Shown: positions 38,925 through 48,096 of the stretch, piece by piece
How positions within the stretch are numbered: the stretch's first letter is position 1
How the letters are laid out: each line of letters begins with the position of its first letter
Assembly (NCBI RefSeq): GCF_003627075.1
Contig: NZ_CP032630.1
Coordinates: 2,852,001-2,916,000, forward strand
Direction: 5' to 3'
DNA length: 64,000 nucleotides
DNA from: Protaetiibacter intestinalis
GTDB taxonomy: Bacteria; Actinomycetota; Actinomycetes; Actinomycetales; Microbacteriaceae
Program-made: the position numbers and the translations under genes
Notes under the pieces: generated by a model
Databases searched by the model: none
What the model was told of the DNA's origin: nothing
Seen by the model: only the letters and a program-made list of their open reading frames with translations

Positions 38925-39503
38925 GTGCCGAAGAACACCCCCACCGACCCGACCGCCGACGCCCCGGAGAACCCGGAGAGCGCGCCGTCCGCCGGCAAGG
39001 GGCACGCCACCCCCACCCGCAAGGAGCAGGAGGCGGCCCGCAAGCGCCCGCTCGTGCCCGAGGACCGCAAGGCGGCGTCCCGCGAGTCGAAGGCGAAGCT
39101 CGCCGAACAGCGCGAACGGGCCCGGGTCGGCATGGCCAACGGCGAGGAGAAGTTCCTCCCCATCCGCGACAAGGGACCGCAGAAGAAGTACGTGCGCGAC
39201 TACGTCGACGCGCGCTGGAGCGCGGGCGAGCTGCTGCTGCCGCTCATGTTCCTCGTGATCCTCACCTACTTCGTGCCCTACGTCGAGGTGGCCTACTACG
39301 CGCTCATCGCGGTGTGGGTGTTCATCATCCTCGTGGCGGTCGACTGCCTCGTCATGTGCGCCCAGCTGCAGAAGAAGCTGACCGCCAAGTTCGGCGAGGG
39401 CAAGGTGGAGAAGTTCCGCTGGTACGCGACGATGCGCGCCGTCCAGCTGCGCGCCCTGCGCCTCCCGAAGCCCCAGGTCAAGCGCGGCAAGTTCCCCGCG
39501 TAG
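38925..39503 (+). CDS. DUF3043 family membrane protein
   Basis: 192-aa actinobacterial protein of unknown function. Long charged N-terminus (residues 1-100; GKGHATPTRKEQEAARKRPL is typical of the family). Two membrane segments around 104-145 (LLPLMFLVILTYFVPYV, ALIAVWVFIILVAVDCLV). The C-terminal 45 residues are basic. GTG start with GAGGA 5 nt upstream. It lies near erpA in Mycobacterium also. Convergent with pyrD. Confidence 0.9.
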   Translation: MPKNTPTDPTADAPENPESAPSAGKGHATPTRKEQEAARKRPLVPEDRKAASRESKAKLAEQRERARVGMANGEEKFLPIRDKGPQKKYVRDYVDARWSAGELLLPLMFLVILTYFVPYVEVAYYALIAVWVFIILVAVDCLVMCAQLQKKLTAKFGEGKVEKFRWYATMRAVQLRALRLPKPQVKRGKFPA

Positions 39504-39509
39504 GCCTAC
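39500..39509. other. 10-bp palindrome holding the stop codons of DUF3043 and pyrD
   Basis: GTAGGCCTAC is perfect; TAG and the reverse-strand TAG are separated by GC. Confidence 0.6.
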
Positions 39510-40519
39510 AGCCCGCGGTTGACGGCGCGGGCCCAGAAGGGGCCCTCGTAGAGGAACGCCGTGTAGCCCTGCACGAGGGTTGCCCCCGCGTCGAGGCGCT
39601 CCCGCACCTCGGCGGCCGTCGTCACGCCGCCCACCGAGATGAGGCACAGCTCGGGGCCGACGGTCTCGCGCAGCAGGCGCAGCATCGCGAGCGAGCGGGC
39701 GGCGAGCGGGGCGCCCGAGAGGCCGCCCTCCCCCGCCGCGGCGACGACCGCGGCATCCGTCGTGAGCCCCTCGCGCGACAGGGTCGTGTTGGTCGCGACG
39801 ATGCCGGCGAGCCGGATGCGCTGCACGAGCTCCGCGATCCGCAGCGCCTGGTCGTCGGTGAGGTCCGGGGCGATCTTCACGAGCACCGGCACCTCCCCGG
39901 CGGCGTCGCGCACGGCGGTGAGCAGCGGCTCGAGCTTGTCGAGCTCCTGCAGACCGCGCAGCCCGGGCGTGTTCGGGGAGGAGACGTTGACGACGAGGTA
40001 GTCGGCGTGCGGCGCGAGCAGCCGCGTGCTCACGAGGTAGTCCTCGATCGCCTCCTCGACCGGCACGACCTTCGTCTTGCCGATGTTGACGCCGATCACG
40101 GGACGGATGCGCGCCCGCCGCGCGCGGGCGATGCGCGGCGCCGCCGCCACCGCACCCGCGTTGTTGAAGCCCATGCGGTTGACGACCGCGCGATCCGGGA
40201 TCAGCCGGAACAGGCGCGGCTTCGGGTTGCCCGGCTGCGGCCTCGCGGTGATCGTCCCCACCTCGACGTGCCCGAAGCCGAGCGCGCCGAGCCCCGCGAT
40301 CCCGAGCGCCTCCTTGTCGAAACCGGCGGCCAGGCCGAACGGCGAGGGGAAGAGGAGCCCGAGCGTACGCACCTCGTGCGCGGCCGCGGGGCGGGTGAGG
40401 GCGCGCGTGAGCGGGCGCAGCAGCGGCCAGCCGAGGATGCGGATGACGACGAACGCGAGATGGTGGGCGGTCTCGGGGTCGAAACGCGACAGGACGAGCC
40501 GGAACAGGAGACGGTACAT
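39506..40519 (-). CDS. pyrD: dihydroorotate dehydrogenase (quinone), class 2
   Basis: 337-aa FMN enzyme of pyrimidine synthesis that passes electrons to membrane quinone. The N-terminal helices (YRLLFRLVLSRFDPETAHHLAF) mark class 2 and membrane contact. FMN and substrate motifs: GLAAGFDKEALGIAGL, NRMGFNNAG, the catalytic serine in VNVSSPNTPGLRGLQ and SVGGVTTAAE. TAGCCT at 40529-40534 lies 9 nt before the ATG. Third gene after hisD and nrdR on this strand, with short gaps. Confidence 0.96.
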   Translation of the reverse strand: MYRLLFRLVLSRFDPETAHHLAFVVIRILGWPLLRPLTRALTRPAAAHEVRTLGLLFPSPFGLAAGFDKEALGIAGLGALGFGHVEVGTITARPQPGNPKPRLFRLIPDRAVVNRMGFNNAGAVAAAPRIARARRARIRPVIGVNIGKTKVVPVEEAIEDYLVSTRLLAPHADYLVVNVSSPNTPGLRGLQELDKLEPLLTAVRDAAGEVPVLVKIAPDLTDDQALRIAELVQRIRLAGIVATNTTLSREGLTTDAAVVAAAGEGGLSGAPLAARSLAMLRLLRETVGPELCLISVGGVTTAAEVRERLDAGATLVQGYTAFLYEGPFWARAVNRGL

Positions 40520-40539
40520 GCCGCCCCCAGGCTAGCGCC

Positions 40540-41028
40540 TCAGGAGTCGTCGCCCGTCGCGACGGCGGGCTCGTGCGCGGCCGCGTGCTCCACCCGGAGC
40601 AGGGTGATCGCCGACTCGAAGTCCTCGAGCGAGTCGAAGCCCTGGTAGACGCTCGCGAACCGCAGGTAGGCGACCTCGTCGAGCTCGCGCAGCGGCGGCA
40701 GGATGGCGAGGCCGATGTCGTTCGCGTCGATCTGGGCCACGCCCGTCGCGCGGATCGTCTCCTCCACGCGCTGGGCGAGCAGCGCGAGATCCGCGTCGCT
40801 CACCGGGCGGCCCTGGCACGCCTTCCGCACGCCCGAGACGATCTTCTCGCGGCTGAACGGCTCCACGATGCCGGAGCGCTTGATGACGTTGAGGCTCGCC
40901 GTCTCGGTCGTCGAGAAGCGCCGGCCGCACTCGGGGCACTGGCGGCGTCGGCGGATCGACAACCCGTCATCGCTCGTCCGCGAGTCGATGACCCGGCTGT
41001 CGGGGTGACGGCAGAAGGGGCAGAACAT
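40540..41028 (-). CDS. nrdR: transcriptional repressor NrdR
   Basis: 162-aa regulator of ribonucleotide reductase genes. N-terminal zinc ribbon (MFCPFC and CPECG) binds NrdR boxes; the ATP-cone domain ([15 protein letters not shown], about 47-135) senses ATP/dATP. The C-terminal 25 residues are variable. No nrd genes or NrdR boxes were noticed in the window. Confidence 0.96.
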   Translation of the reverse strand: MFCPFCRHPDSRVIDSRTSDDGLSIRRRRQCPECGRRFSTTETASLNVIKRSGIVEPFSREKIVSGVRKACQGRPVSDADLALLAQRVEETIRATGVAQIDANDIGLAILPPLRELDEVAYLRFASVYQGFDSLEDFESAITLLRVEHAAAHEPAVATGDDS

Positions 41029-41035
41029 CCCCCTC

Positions 41036-41041
41036 AGAGTA
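41036..41041 (-). promoter_or_regulatory. -10 box of nrdR, leaderless spacing
   Basis: TACTCT on the minus strand, 7 nt before the ATG. The spacer GAGGGGG also resembles a Shine-Dalgarno, so this case is less clear. Confidence 0.45.
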
Positions 41042-41058
41042 GCCGCTCGGCCCGCGCC

Positions 41059-42363
41059 TCACTCGAAACGCGCGACCACCGCGTCGCCGTGCGCGGGCAG
41101 CTCCTCGGCGTCCGAGAAGGCGCGGATGCGGTCAGCCACCTCGCGCAGCGCCTCGCGCTCGTACCGCACCACCTGCTGCGGACGCAGGAACGTCGCCGCC
41201 CCGAGCCCCGAGGAGAACCGCGCCTGCCCGCCCGTCGGCAGCACGTGGTTGGAGCCCGCGAGGTAGTCGCCGAGGCTCACGGGCGAGAACGGGCCGACGA
41301 AGATCGCGCCGGCGTCCGTGATGTCGGCGAGCACGGCATCCGGGTCGGCCGTCTGCAGCTCGAGGTGCTCGGGGCCGTAGAGGTTGCTGAACTCGGCGGC
41401 GGCGGCCAGGTCGTCCACCAGCACGAGCGCCGACTGGGGCGCGTCGAGCGCCGCGCCGGCACGGTCGCGGTGGGTGGTCGCCGCGAGCTGACGTTCGAGC
41501 TCCGCCACGACCGCCTCCGCGAGCTGCGGGGCGTCGGTCACCAGGATGGCGGCCGCGAGCTCGTCGTGCTCGGCCTGGCTCAGCAGGTCGGCCGCCACGA
41601 GCGCCGGGTCGGCGGTGCCGTCGGCGATCACCAGGATCTCGGTCGGCCCGGCCTCCGCGTCGATGCCGACCACGCCGCGCACGAGACGCTTCGCGGCGGC
41701 CACGAAGACGTTGCCCGGACCGGTGACCATGTCGACCGCCTCGAGCCCCGCATCCGGCACCCCGTAGGCGAACGCGCCGATCGCACCCGCGCCGCCCATC
41801 GCGAACACGTCGTCGACGCCCAGCAGGCCCGCCGCGGCGAGGATCGTCGGGTGCACCGAGCCGCCGAACTGCGCCTGCGGCGGCGAGGCCAGCACGACCG
41901 ATGCGACCCCCGCGACCTGCGCGGGCACGACGTTCATGACGACGCTCGAGGGGTAGACGGCCTTCCCGCCCGGAACGTAGAAACCGGCCCGGCGCACCGG
42001 CTGCCAGCGCTGCTCGACCCGGGCGCCCGGGCCCAGCTCCGTCACCGCGGGCGCCGGCACCTGCGCGGCCGAGGCACGGCGCACCCGCACGATCGCCTCC
42101 TCGAGGGCCGCCCGCACCGCGGGGTCGAGCGCCTCGACGGCCGCCGCGATCTCGTCGGCCCCCACCCGCAGCCGCGCGGGCCGCACCCGGTCGAAGCGCT
42201 CCGACTGGTCCAGCAGCGCCGCCGAGCCGCGCTCGCGCACCTCCTCGATGAGGGCGTGCGCCGCCTCCGAGGCGACCGCCACGTCGACGCGGGCGCGCGG
42301 GATGAGGGCGCCGAGCTCGGCGCGCGTCGGACGGGTGCCCCGGAGGTCGAGAGTCTGGATCAT
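41059..42363 (-). CDS. hisD: histidinol dehydrogenase
   Basis: 434-aa zinc enzyme for the last two steps of histidine synthesis. Motifs: RAGFYVPGGKAVYPSSVVMN, DMVTGPGNVFVAAAKR, GPTEILVIADG, zinc/substrate ligands in LLSQAEHDE and AGSNHVLPTGG. Other his genes are not in the window. CATTGT on the minus strand (42370-42375) ends 6 nt before the ATG; this overlaps the promoter region of the divergent flavin reductase, with only 26 bp between starts. Confidence 0.96.
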   Translation of the reverse strand: MIQTLDLRGTRPTRAELGALIPRARVDVAVASEAAHALIEEVRERGSAALLDQSERFDRVRPARLRVGADEIAAAVEALDPAVRAALEEAIVRVRRASAAQVPAPAVTELGPGARVEQRWQPVRRAGFYVPGGKAVYPSSVVMNVVPAQVAGVASVVLASPPQAQFGGSVHPTILAAAGLLGVDDVFAMGGAGAIGAFAYGVPDAGLEAVDMVTGPGNVFVAAAKRLVRGVVGIDAEAGPTEILVIADGTADPALVAADLLSQAEHDELAAAILVTDAPQLAEAVVAELERQLAATTHRDRAGAALDAPQSALVLVDDLAAAAEFSNLYGPEHLELQTADPDAVLADITDAGAIFVGPFSPVSLGDYLAGSNHVLPTGGQARFSSGLGAATFLRPQQVVRYEREALREVADRIRAFSDAEELPAHGDAVVARFE

Positions 42364-42369
42364 CGCGAG

Positions 42370-42375
42370 ACAATG
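42370..42375 (-). promoter_or_regulatory. possible -10 box of hisD, leaderless spacing
   Basis: CATTGT on the minus strand, 6 nt before the hisD ATG; a better TAGCAT sits 3 nt further upstream with 9-nt spacing. Confidence 0.4.
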
Positions 42376-42389
42376 CTAGAGGGCGCGGA

Positions 42390-42944
42390 ATGGCCGCTCC
42401 CCCCGAGCAGTTGGACCCGGTGATGGAAGACAGCAGCAGCACCCCGCACGAGCCGCGCATCGTCGACGACCTCTCCGCCTTCAAGCTCGCGTTCCGGCGC
42501 CTCGCCGCCGGCGTCTCCGTCGTCACCGCGCGCGACCCCGACGGCCGCCCGGTCGGCTTCACCGCCACCTCGCTCGCCTCCCTCGCCGCCGTGCCGCCGC
42601 TCGCCACCTTCAACATGGCGCGCGTGTCGAGCGCGTGGCGCGCCATCGAGCAGACCGACCACGTCATCATCCACATCCTCGGCGCCCGCAACGCCGGCGT
42701 CGCCGCCCACATGGCGGCGGACCACGACCGCCGCTTCGACGGCGACCACTGGTCCCCCGGCCCCCTGGGCCTCCCCCTCCTCGACGACGTGCCCGCCTGG
42801 ATGCTCGGCCGCATCGTCGGCCGCTACCCCGTGCACGACAACGCCGTCATCGTCGCCCAGATCGAGGACGGCGGCCTCGGCGCCCCCGACGAGGCCCTCC
42901 TCTACCACGAGCGCACCTTCCTCCGCCCCGGCGACCCCGCCTGA
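42390..42944 (+). CDS. flavin reductase family protein
   Basis: 184-aa FMN-binding split-barrel protein that reduces flavin with NAD(P)H, usually for a partner monooxygenase. Conserved: RLAAGVSVVTARDPDGRPVGFTATSLASL, then PPLATFNMARVSSAW and FVLGARN-like ILGARNAGVAAHMA. No monooxygenase is near, so the partner is unknown. ATG at 42390 has AGAGGG upstream; ATG 42423 is an alternative. It converges on dnaE with a long inverted repeat between. Confidence 0.88.
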   Translation: MAAPPEQLDPVMEDSSSTPHEPRIVDDLSAFKLAFRRLAAGVSVVTARDPDGRPVGFTATSLASLAAVPPLATFNMARVSSAWRAIEQTDHVIIHILGARNAGVAAHMAADHDRRFDGDHWSPGPLGLPLLDDVPAWMLGRIVGRYPVHDNAVIVAQIEDGGLGAPDEALLYHERTFLRPGDPA

Positions 42945-42954
42945 CGTCGAGCGA

Positions 42955-43065
42955 AGGGGCCCGGATCTCGTCTCCGAGTCGCTGGCACCGGGTCTGGCGG
43001 GAGCGCGTCGGCGCGCAGCGACGACACGCGAGGGAATGCGACTCGGAGACGAGATCCGGGCCCCT
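42955..43065. terminator. long inverted repeat between flavin reductase and dnaE genes
   Basis: Positions 42955-42982 are exactly reverse-complemented at 43038-43065, a 28-bp perfect arm pair (core GCCCGGATCTCGTCTCCGAG) with a 55-nt loop. It lies between convergent genes ending at 42944 and 43092. There is no T-tract. Probable bidirectional terminator or 3'-end hairpin; the sequence is unrelated to the parC/parE repeat. Confidence 0.75.
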
Positions 43066-43091
43066 GAGCGGGGGAACGTGACTGAGAGGCG

Positions 43092-46000
43092 TCAGACGAC
43101 GCAGTTCGGGCCGAGCAAGCTCTTGAGCTCGCCGTAGAGGTCGGCGGTGACGGCGACCGGGTAGGGGATCTCGAAGAGGCGGGCGGAGTCGCCGCGCACG
43201 AGGCGCAGGCGCACCTCGGAGTCGCCGTGGTGGCGGATGAGCACGTCGGAGAGGGCGGAGACGACGTCGGTCGTGGCGCGGTTCTCGGCGACCTGGATGA
43301 CGAGGGGGCCGGAGCCGAGGCTCGCGCCCGTGTCGGGGACGAACATGCTCGCCGCGTGCAGGGAGACGCCGTCGTCGCGCTGGCTGACGCGGGCCCGGAT
43401 CACCACCACCTGGTCGGCCTGCAGTCCCGGCGAGAACTCCTGGTAGGTCTTGCCGAGGAACATGACGGAGACCTCGCCGCCGAAGTCCTCGACGGTGACG
43501 ACGCCGTAGGGGTTGCCGGAGTTGCGGGCGGTGCGGTGCTGCACGCTCGTGAGCAGACCCGCGACGGTGACGGTCTCGCCGTCCTGGATGGTCTCGGAGG
43601 CGTGCAGTTCGGCGATGCCGATGCTGGCGTGCTTGGCGAGCAGCACCTGCAGGCCGTCGAGGGGGTGCTCGGAGACGTAGAGGCCGAGCATCTCGCGCTC
43701 GAAGGCGAGCTTGTCCTTCTTCGACCACTCGGGGCGTTCGGGCACGTGGTCGACGGCGGCGGGTTCGTCCCACAGCGAGTCGAAGTCGAACCCGACCTGG
43801 CCGTTGGCCTCGTTGCGCTTGACGGAGACGGCGGATTCGACGGACTCCTCGTGGATCTCGATGAGGGCCCGGCGGGTGGCGCCGAGCGAGTCGAAGGCCC
43901 CCGCCTTGATGAGGGATTCGATGGTGCGCTTGTTGAGGGCGGTGAGCGGCACCTTGCGCAGGAAGTCGTGGAAGGAGGTGAACGCCCCCTTCTCCTCGCG
44001 GGCGGCGCGGATCTGGTCGACGACGCCGAAGCCGACGTTGCGCACCGCGCCGAGGCCGAAGCGGATGTCCTCGCCGACGGCGGCGAAGTAGCCGATGGAC
44101 TCGTTGACGTCGGGCGGCAGCACGTGGATGCCCATGCGCCGGCACTCGTTGAGGTAGATGGCGAGCTTGTCGCGGGCGTCGCCGACGCTCGTGAGCAGGG
44201 CCGCCATGTACTCGGCCGGGTAGTGCGACTTGAGGTAGGCGGTCCAGTAGCTGAGCACGCCGTAGGCCGCCGAGTGCGCCTTGTTGAAGGCGTAGTCGGA
44301 GAACGGCAGCAGGATGTCCCACAGCGCCTTCACGGCGGTGTCGGAGAAGCCGCGCTCCTTCATGCCGCCCGAGAAGCCCTCGTACTGCTTGTCGAGTTCG
44401 GACTTCTTCTTCTTGCCCATCGCGCGGCGCAGGATGTCGGCCTGGCCGAGCGAGAAGCCCGCCACCCGCTGGGCGATGGCCATCACCTGCTCCTGGTAGA
44501 CGATGAGGCCGTAGGTGGTCTCGAGGATGTCGCGCAGCGGCTCCTCGAGCTCGGGGTGGATGGGGACGATCTTCTGCTGCCCGTTCTTGCGCAGCGCGTA
44601 GTCGGTGTGCGCGTCGGCGCCCATCGGGCCGGGGCGGTACAGCGCGAGGACGGCCGAGATGTCTTCGAAGTTGTCGGGCTTCATGAGCCGCAGCAGGCCG
44701 CGCATGGGGCCGCCGTCGAGCTGGAACACGCCGAGCGTGTCGCCGCGGGCGAGCAGTTCGTAGGCGGCGGGGTCGTCGAGCTCGAGGTCTTCGAGCACGG
44801 GCCGGAAGCCGCGGTTGGCCTCGATGTTGTCGAGGGCGTCGTCGATGATGGTGAGGTTGCGCAGCCCCAGGAAGTCCATCTTGATGAGGCCGAGCGCCTC
44901 GGCGGCCGGATAGTCGAACTGCGTGACGATCTGGCCGTCCTGCTCCCGCTTCATGATCGGGATGATGTCGATGAGCGGTTCGCTCGACATGATGACGCCG
45001 GCGGCGTGCACGCCCCACTGGCGCTTGAGCCCTTCGAGGCCGCGCGCCGTCTCGAAGACGGTGCGCGCCTCCGCGTCGGTGTCGAGCAGGGTGCGGAAGT
45101 CGCCCGCCTCCTTGTAGCGCGGGTGGGCGGGGTCGACGATGCCGCCGAGCGGGATGTCCTTGCCCATGATGGCGGGCGGCATCGCCTTGGTGAGCTTCTC
45201 GCCCATCGAGAAGGGGAAGCCGAGCACGCGGCCGGAGTCCTTGAGCGCCTGCTTGGCCTTGATGGTGCCGTAGGTCACGATCTGGGCGACGCGTTCCTCG
45301 CCGTACTTCTCGGTGACGTACTTGATGACCTCGCCGCGGCGACGTTCGTCGAAGTCCACGTCGAAGTCGGGCATCGAGACGCGGTCGGGGTTGAGGAACC
45401 GCTCGAAGATGAGGCCGTGCTGCAGCGGGTCGAGGTCGGTGATCTTCATCGCGTACGCGGCCATCGAGCCGGCACCCGAGCCGCGGCCCGGTCCCACGCG
45501 GATGCCGTGGTCCTTGGACCAGTTGATGAAGTCGGCGACGACGAGGAAGTAGCCGGGGAAGCCCATCTGGGTGATGACGCCCGTCTCGTATTCGGCCTGC
45601 TGCCGCACCTCCTCCGGGATGCCGTTCGGGTAGCGCTCGTGGAGGCCCTTCTCGACCTCCTTCACGAACCAGCTCTCCTCGGTCTCGCCCGCGGGCACCG
45701 GGTAGCGCGGCATGTAGTTGGCGCTCGTGTTGAACTCCACCTCGCAGCGCTCGGCGATCAGCAGCGTGTTGTCGCACGCGTCGGGGTGGTCGCGGAACAG
45801 CTGGCGCATCTGCGCCGGGGTCTTGAGGTAGAACTCCTGCGCGTCGAACTTGAAGCGGTTCGGGTCGGCCATGGTGGAGCCCGACTGCACGCACAGCAGG
45901 ATCTCGTGCGCCGAGGAGTCGTGCGCGTGCGTGTAGTGCAGGTCGTTGGTGGCGACGAGCGGCAGGTCGAGGTCTTTCGAGAGCCGGATGAGGTCGGCCA

Positions 46001-46604
46001 TGACGCGACGCTCGATGCCGAGCCCGTGGTCCATGAGCTCGACGAAGAAGTTCTCCTTGCCGAAGATGTCGCGGAACTCGGCCGCGGCCTCCCGGGCGGC
46101 CTCGTACTGGCCGAGCCGGAGGCGGGTCTGCACCTCGCCGGAGGGGCAGCCGGTGGTGGCGATGATGCCCTTCGCGTACCGCTGCAGCAGTTCGCGGTCC
46201 ATGCGCGGCTTGAAGTAGTAGCCCTCGATGGAGGCGAGGCTGGAGAGCCGGAACAGGTTGTGCATTCCCGCGGTGTTCTCTGCCCACATCGTCATGTGGG
46301 TGTAGGCGCCGGAGCCGGAGACGTCGTCCTCTCCCCCGTTGCCCCAGCGCACGCGCGTCTTGTCGGTGCGGTGGGTGCCGGGCGTGAGGTACGCCTCGGT
46401 GCCGATGATGGGCTTGACGCCCGCGGCGGTCGCCTGCGACCAGAAGTCGAAGGCGCCGAAGTTGTTGCCGTGGTCGGTGACGGCGATCGCCGGCATGCCC
46501 TGCTCGGCGACGGCCTTCATGAGGTCGCCGACGCGGGCGGCCCCGTCGAGCATGCTGTATTCGCTGTGCACGTGCAGGTGCACGAAGGAATCGCTGCTCG
46601 TCAC
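43092..46604 (-). CDS. dnaE: DNA polymerase III alpha subunit
   Basis: 1170-aa main replicative polymerase. N-terminal PHP domain begins FVHLHVHSEYSMLDGAARVG and AVTDHGN; the catalytic aspartates are in PDFDVDFDERRRGEVI; the palm, thumb and finger segments follow (NKAHSAAYGVLSYWTAYLK); a tandem HhH region and an OB domain (VTVAGLLTSVQHRTAR) are near the C-terminus, ending LLGPNCVV. This is the DnaE1 type. GTG at 46604 with GGAG upstream. It runs in the same direction as rluD, 30 bp behind. Confidence 0.97.
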   Translation of the reverse strand: MTSSDSFVHLHVHSEYSMLDGAARVGDLMKAVAEQGMPAIAVTDHGNNFGAFDFWSQATAAGVKPIIGTEAYLTPGTHRTDKTRVRWGNGGEDDVSGSGAYTHMTMWAENTAGMHNLFRLSSLASIEGYYFKPRMDRELLQRYAKGIIATTGCPSGEVQTRLRLGQYEAAREAAAEFRDIFGKENFFVELMDHGLGIERRVMADLIRLSKDLDLPLVATNDLHYTHAHDSSAHEILLCVQSGSTMADPNRFKFDAQEFYLKTPAQMRQLFRDHPDACDNTLLIAERCEVEFNTSANYMPRYPVPAGETEESWFVKEVEKGLHERYPNGIPEEVRQQAEYETGVITQMGFPGYFLVVADFINWSKDHGIRVGPGRGSGAGSMAAYAMKITDLDPLQHGLIFERFLNPDRVSMPDFDVDFDERRRGEVIKYVTEKYGEERVAQIVTYGTIKAKQALKDSGRVLGFPFSMGEKLTKAMPPAIMGKDIPLGGIVDPAHPRYKEAGDFRTLLDTDAEARTVFETARGLEGLKRQWGVHAAGVIMSSEPLIDIIPIMKREQDGQIVTQFDYPAAEALGLIKMDFLGLRNLTIIDDALDNIEANRGFRPVLEDLELDDPAAYELLARGDTLGVFQLDGGPMRGLLRLMKPDNFEDISAVLALYRPGPMGADAHTDYALRKNGQQKIVPIHPELEEPLRDILETTYGLIVYQEQVMAIAQRVAGFSLGQADILRRAMGKKKKSELDKQYEGFSGGMKERGFSDTAVKALWDILLPFSDYAFNKAHSAAYGVLSYWTAYLKSHYPAEYMAALLTSVGDARDKLAIYLNECRRMGIHVLPPDVNESIGYFAAVGEDIRFGLGAVRNVGFGVVDQIRAAREEKGAFTSFHDFLRKVPLTALNKRTIESLIKAGAFDSLGATRRALIEIHEESVESAVSVKRNEANGQVGFDFDSLWDEPAAVDHVPERPEWSKKDKLAFEREMLGLYVSEHPLDGLQVLLAKHASIGIAELHASETIQDGETVTVAGLLTSVQHRTARNSGNPYGVVTVEDFGGEVSVMFLGKTYQEFSPGLQADQVVVIRARVSQRDDGVSLHAASMFVPDTGASLGSGPLVIQVAENRATTDVVSALSDVLIRHHGDSEVRLRLVRGDSARLFEIPYPVAVTADLYGELKSLLGPNCVV

Positions 46605-46634
46605 ACGGTCTCCGTCGGGGCTCGGTACTCCAGA

Positions 46635-47552
46635 CTAATCGTCGCGGAGGACGTCGAGGGCGCGCTGCAGGTCGTCGGGGTAGCGTGTCTCGAACTCGAC
46701 GTACTCCCCGGTCGCCGGATGCCGGAATCCGAGCTTGACGGCGTGCAGCCACTGCCGGGTGAGGCCGAGCCGGGCGGCGAGCGTGGGGTCGGCGCCGTAC
46801 AGGATGTCGCCCACGCAGGGGTGTCGCTGCGCCGACATGTGCACGCGGATCTGGTGGGTGCGGCCGGTCTCGAGGTGGATCTCGAGCAGGGTGGCGGCGC
46901 GCATCGCCTCGAGCGTGTCGTAGTGGGTGACGGCGTGCTTGCCGTCGGCGGTGACCGCGAACTTCCAGCTGGAGCCCGGATGCCGCCCGACGGGCGCGTC
47001 GATCGTGCCCGAGAACGGATCGGGGTGGCCCTGCACGACGGCGTGGTAGATCTTGTCGACGTCGCGGTCGTGGAAGGCGCGCTTGAGCTCGGTGTAGGCC
47101 CGCTCGCTCTTGGCGACGACCATGAGGCCGCTCGTGCCGACGTCGAGGCGGTGCACGATGCCCTGCCGCTCGGCCGAACCGGAGGTCGAGATCCGGTAGC
47201 CGGCGCCCGCGAGGGCGCCGAGCACCGTGGGACCGTCCCAGCCGCTCGCGGGATGCGCGGCGACCCCGACCGGTTTGTCGATCACGACGATGTCGTCGTC
47301 GTCGTGCACGACGGCGAAGCCCGGGACGAGCTGCGGCACGACCGTGGGCTCGAGCTTCGGCGCCCACTCGACCTCGAGCCAGCCGGGGCGAATGCGGTCG
47401 GACTTCGCGAGCACCGTCCCGTCGAGCGTCGCCCCGCCCGCCTCCACGACCTCCGCCGCGAAGGTGCGCGAGAATCCCAGCAGGCGCGCGACGGCGGCAT
47501 CCGCCCGGTCCCCGACGAGGCCGTCGGGCACGGGCATTCCGCGTCGCTCCAT
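46635..47552 (-). CDS. rluD: RluA/RluD family pseudouridine synthase
   Basis: 305-aa enzyme making pseudouridine in 23S rRNA. An N-terminal S4 RNA-binding domain ([21 protein letters not shown]...GGATLDG) precedes the catalytic domain with the active Asp in [18 protein letters not shown] and [14 protein letters not shown]. The ATG at 47552 lies 1 nt after the lspA stop, so the pair is co-translated; lspA-rluD is a common actinobacterial pair. Exact uridine target is assumed from the family. Confidence 0.94.
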   Translation of the reverse strand: MERRGMPVPDGLVGDRADAAVARLLGFSRTFAAEVVEAGGATLDGTVLAKSDRIRPGWLEVEWAPKLEPTVVPQLVPGFAVVHDDDDIVVIDKPVGVAAHPASGWDGPTVLGALAGAGYRISTSGSAERQGIVHRLDVGTSGLMVVAKSERAYTELKRAFHDRDVDKIYHAVVQGHPDPFSGTIDAPVGRHPGSSWKFAVTADGKHAVTHYDTLEAMRAATLLEIHLETGRTHQIRVHMSAQRHPCVGDILYGADPTLAARLGLTRQWLHAVKLGFRHPATGEYVEFETRYPDDLQRALDVLRDD

Positions 47553-47553
47553 G

Positions 47554-48096
47554 TCAGTCCCCGGAGCGCACGCCGTCGAGTCCCACCCCGCGCACCGTGA
47601 GGAGCACGAACAGCCCCATCCCGGTGACGATGGCGATGTCGGCGACATTGAAGATCGCCGGGAAGCCCCACAGCTGCAGGAAGTCGATGACGTGGCCGGT
47701 GCCGAAACCGGGCTCGCGGAACAGGCGGTCGGTGACGTTGCCGAGGGCGCCGCCGAGCAGCAGCCCGAACATCCACGCCCACGCGACCGACTTGATGCGC
47801 CGCGCGAAGACGATGATGAGGATCACGACGACGACCGCGACGATCGAGAGCACCCAGGTGAAGCCGCTGCCGAGCGAGAAGGCCGCCCCGGAGTTCTTGA
47901 CGAAGTGCAGTTGCAGCACCTCGCCGAGCACGGGCACCACCTGACCGAGCTCGAGGTTGGTCACCACGAGGTACTTGGCGAACTGGTCGAGGGCGAGGAT
48001 GCCGAGCGCGACGACGCCGAGCAGCACGAGGGCGCGCACGCTGACGCGTGCACGCCCTGTGTCGTCCGACGTGCCCTGCGGCTCAGTTGCCGCCAA
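47554..48096 (-). CDS. lspA: lipoprotein signal peptidase
   Basis: 180-aa membrane aspartic peptidase that cuts lipoprotein signal peptides such as that of CtaC. Four membrane segments. Catalytic Asp residues are in GNVTDRLF and [18 protein letters not shown] is also a family motif. The start is unusual: TTG at 48096, overlapping the divIVA 3' end by 14 bp; GTG at codon 20 (VRALVLLG) is an alternative. Confidence 0.94.
   Translation of the reverse strand: MAATEPQGTSDDTGRARVSVRALVLLGVVALGILALDQFAKYLVVTNLELGQVVPVLGEVLQLHFVKNSGAAFSLGSGFTWVLSIVAVVVVILIIVFARRIKSVAWAWMFGLLLGGALGNVTDRLFREPGFGTGHVIDFLQLWGFPAIFNVADIAIVTGMGLFVLLTVRGVGLDGVRSGD

Noticed and set aside
42847..47367. Very long open frame on the minus strand across dnaE and rluD in another frame
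   Set aside because: The GC-rich codon pattern keeps alternative frames open. The translation is Arg/Pro/Ala-rich without domains, while dnaE and rluD match their families throughout.
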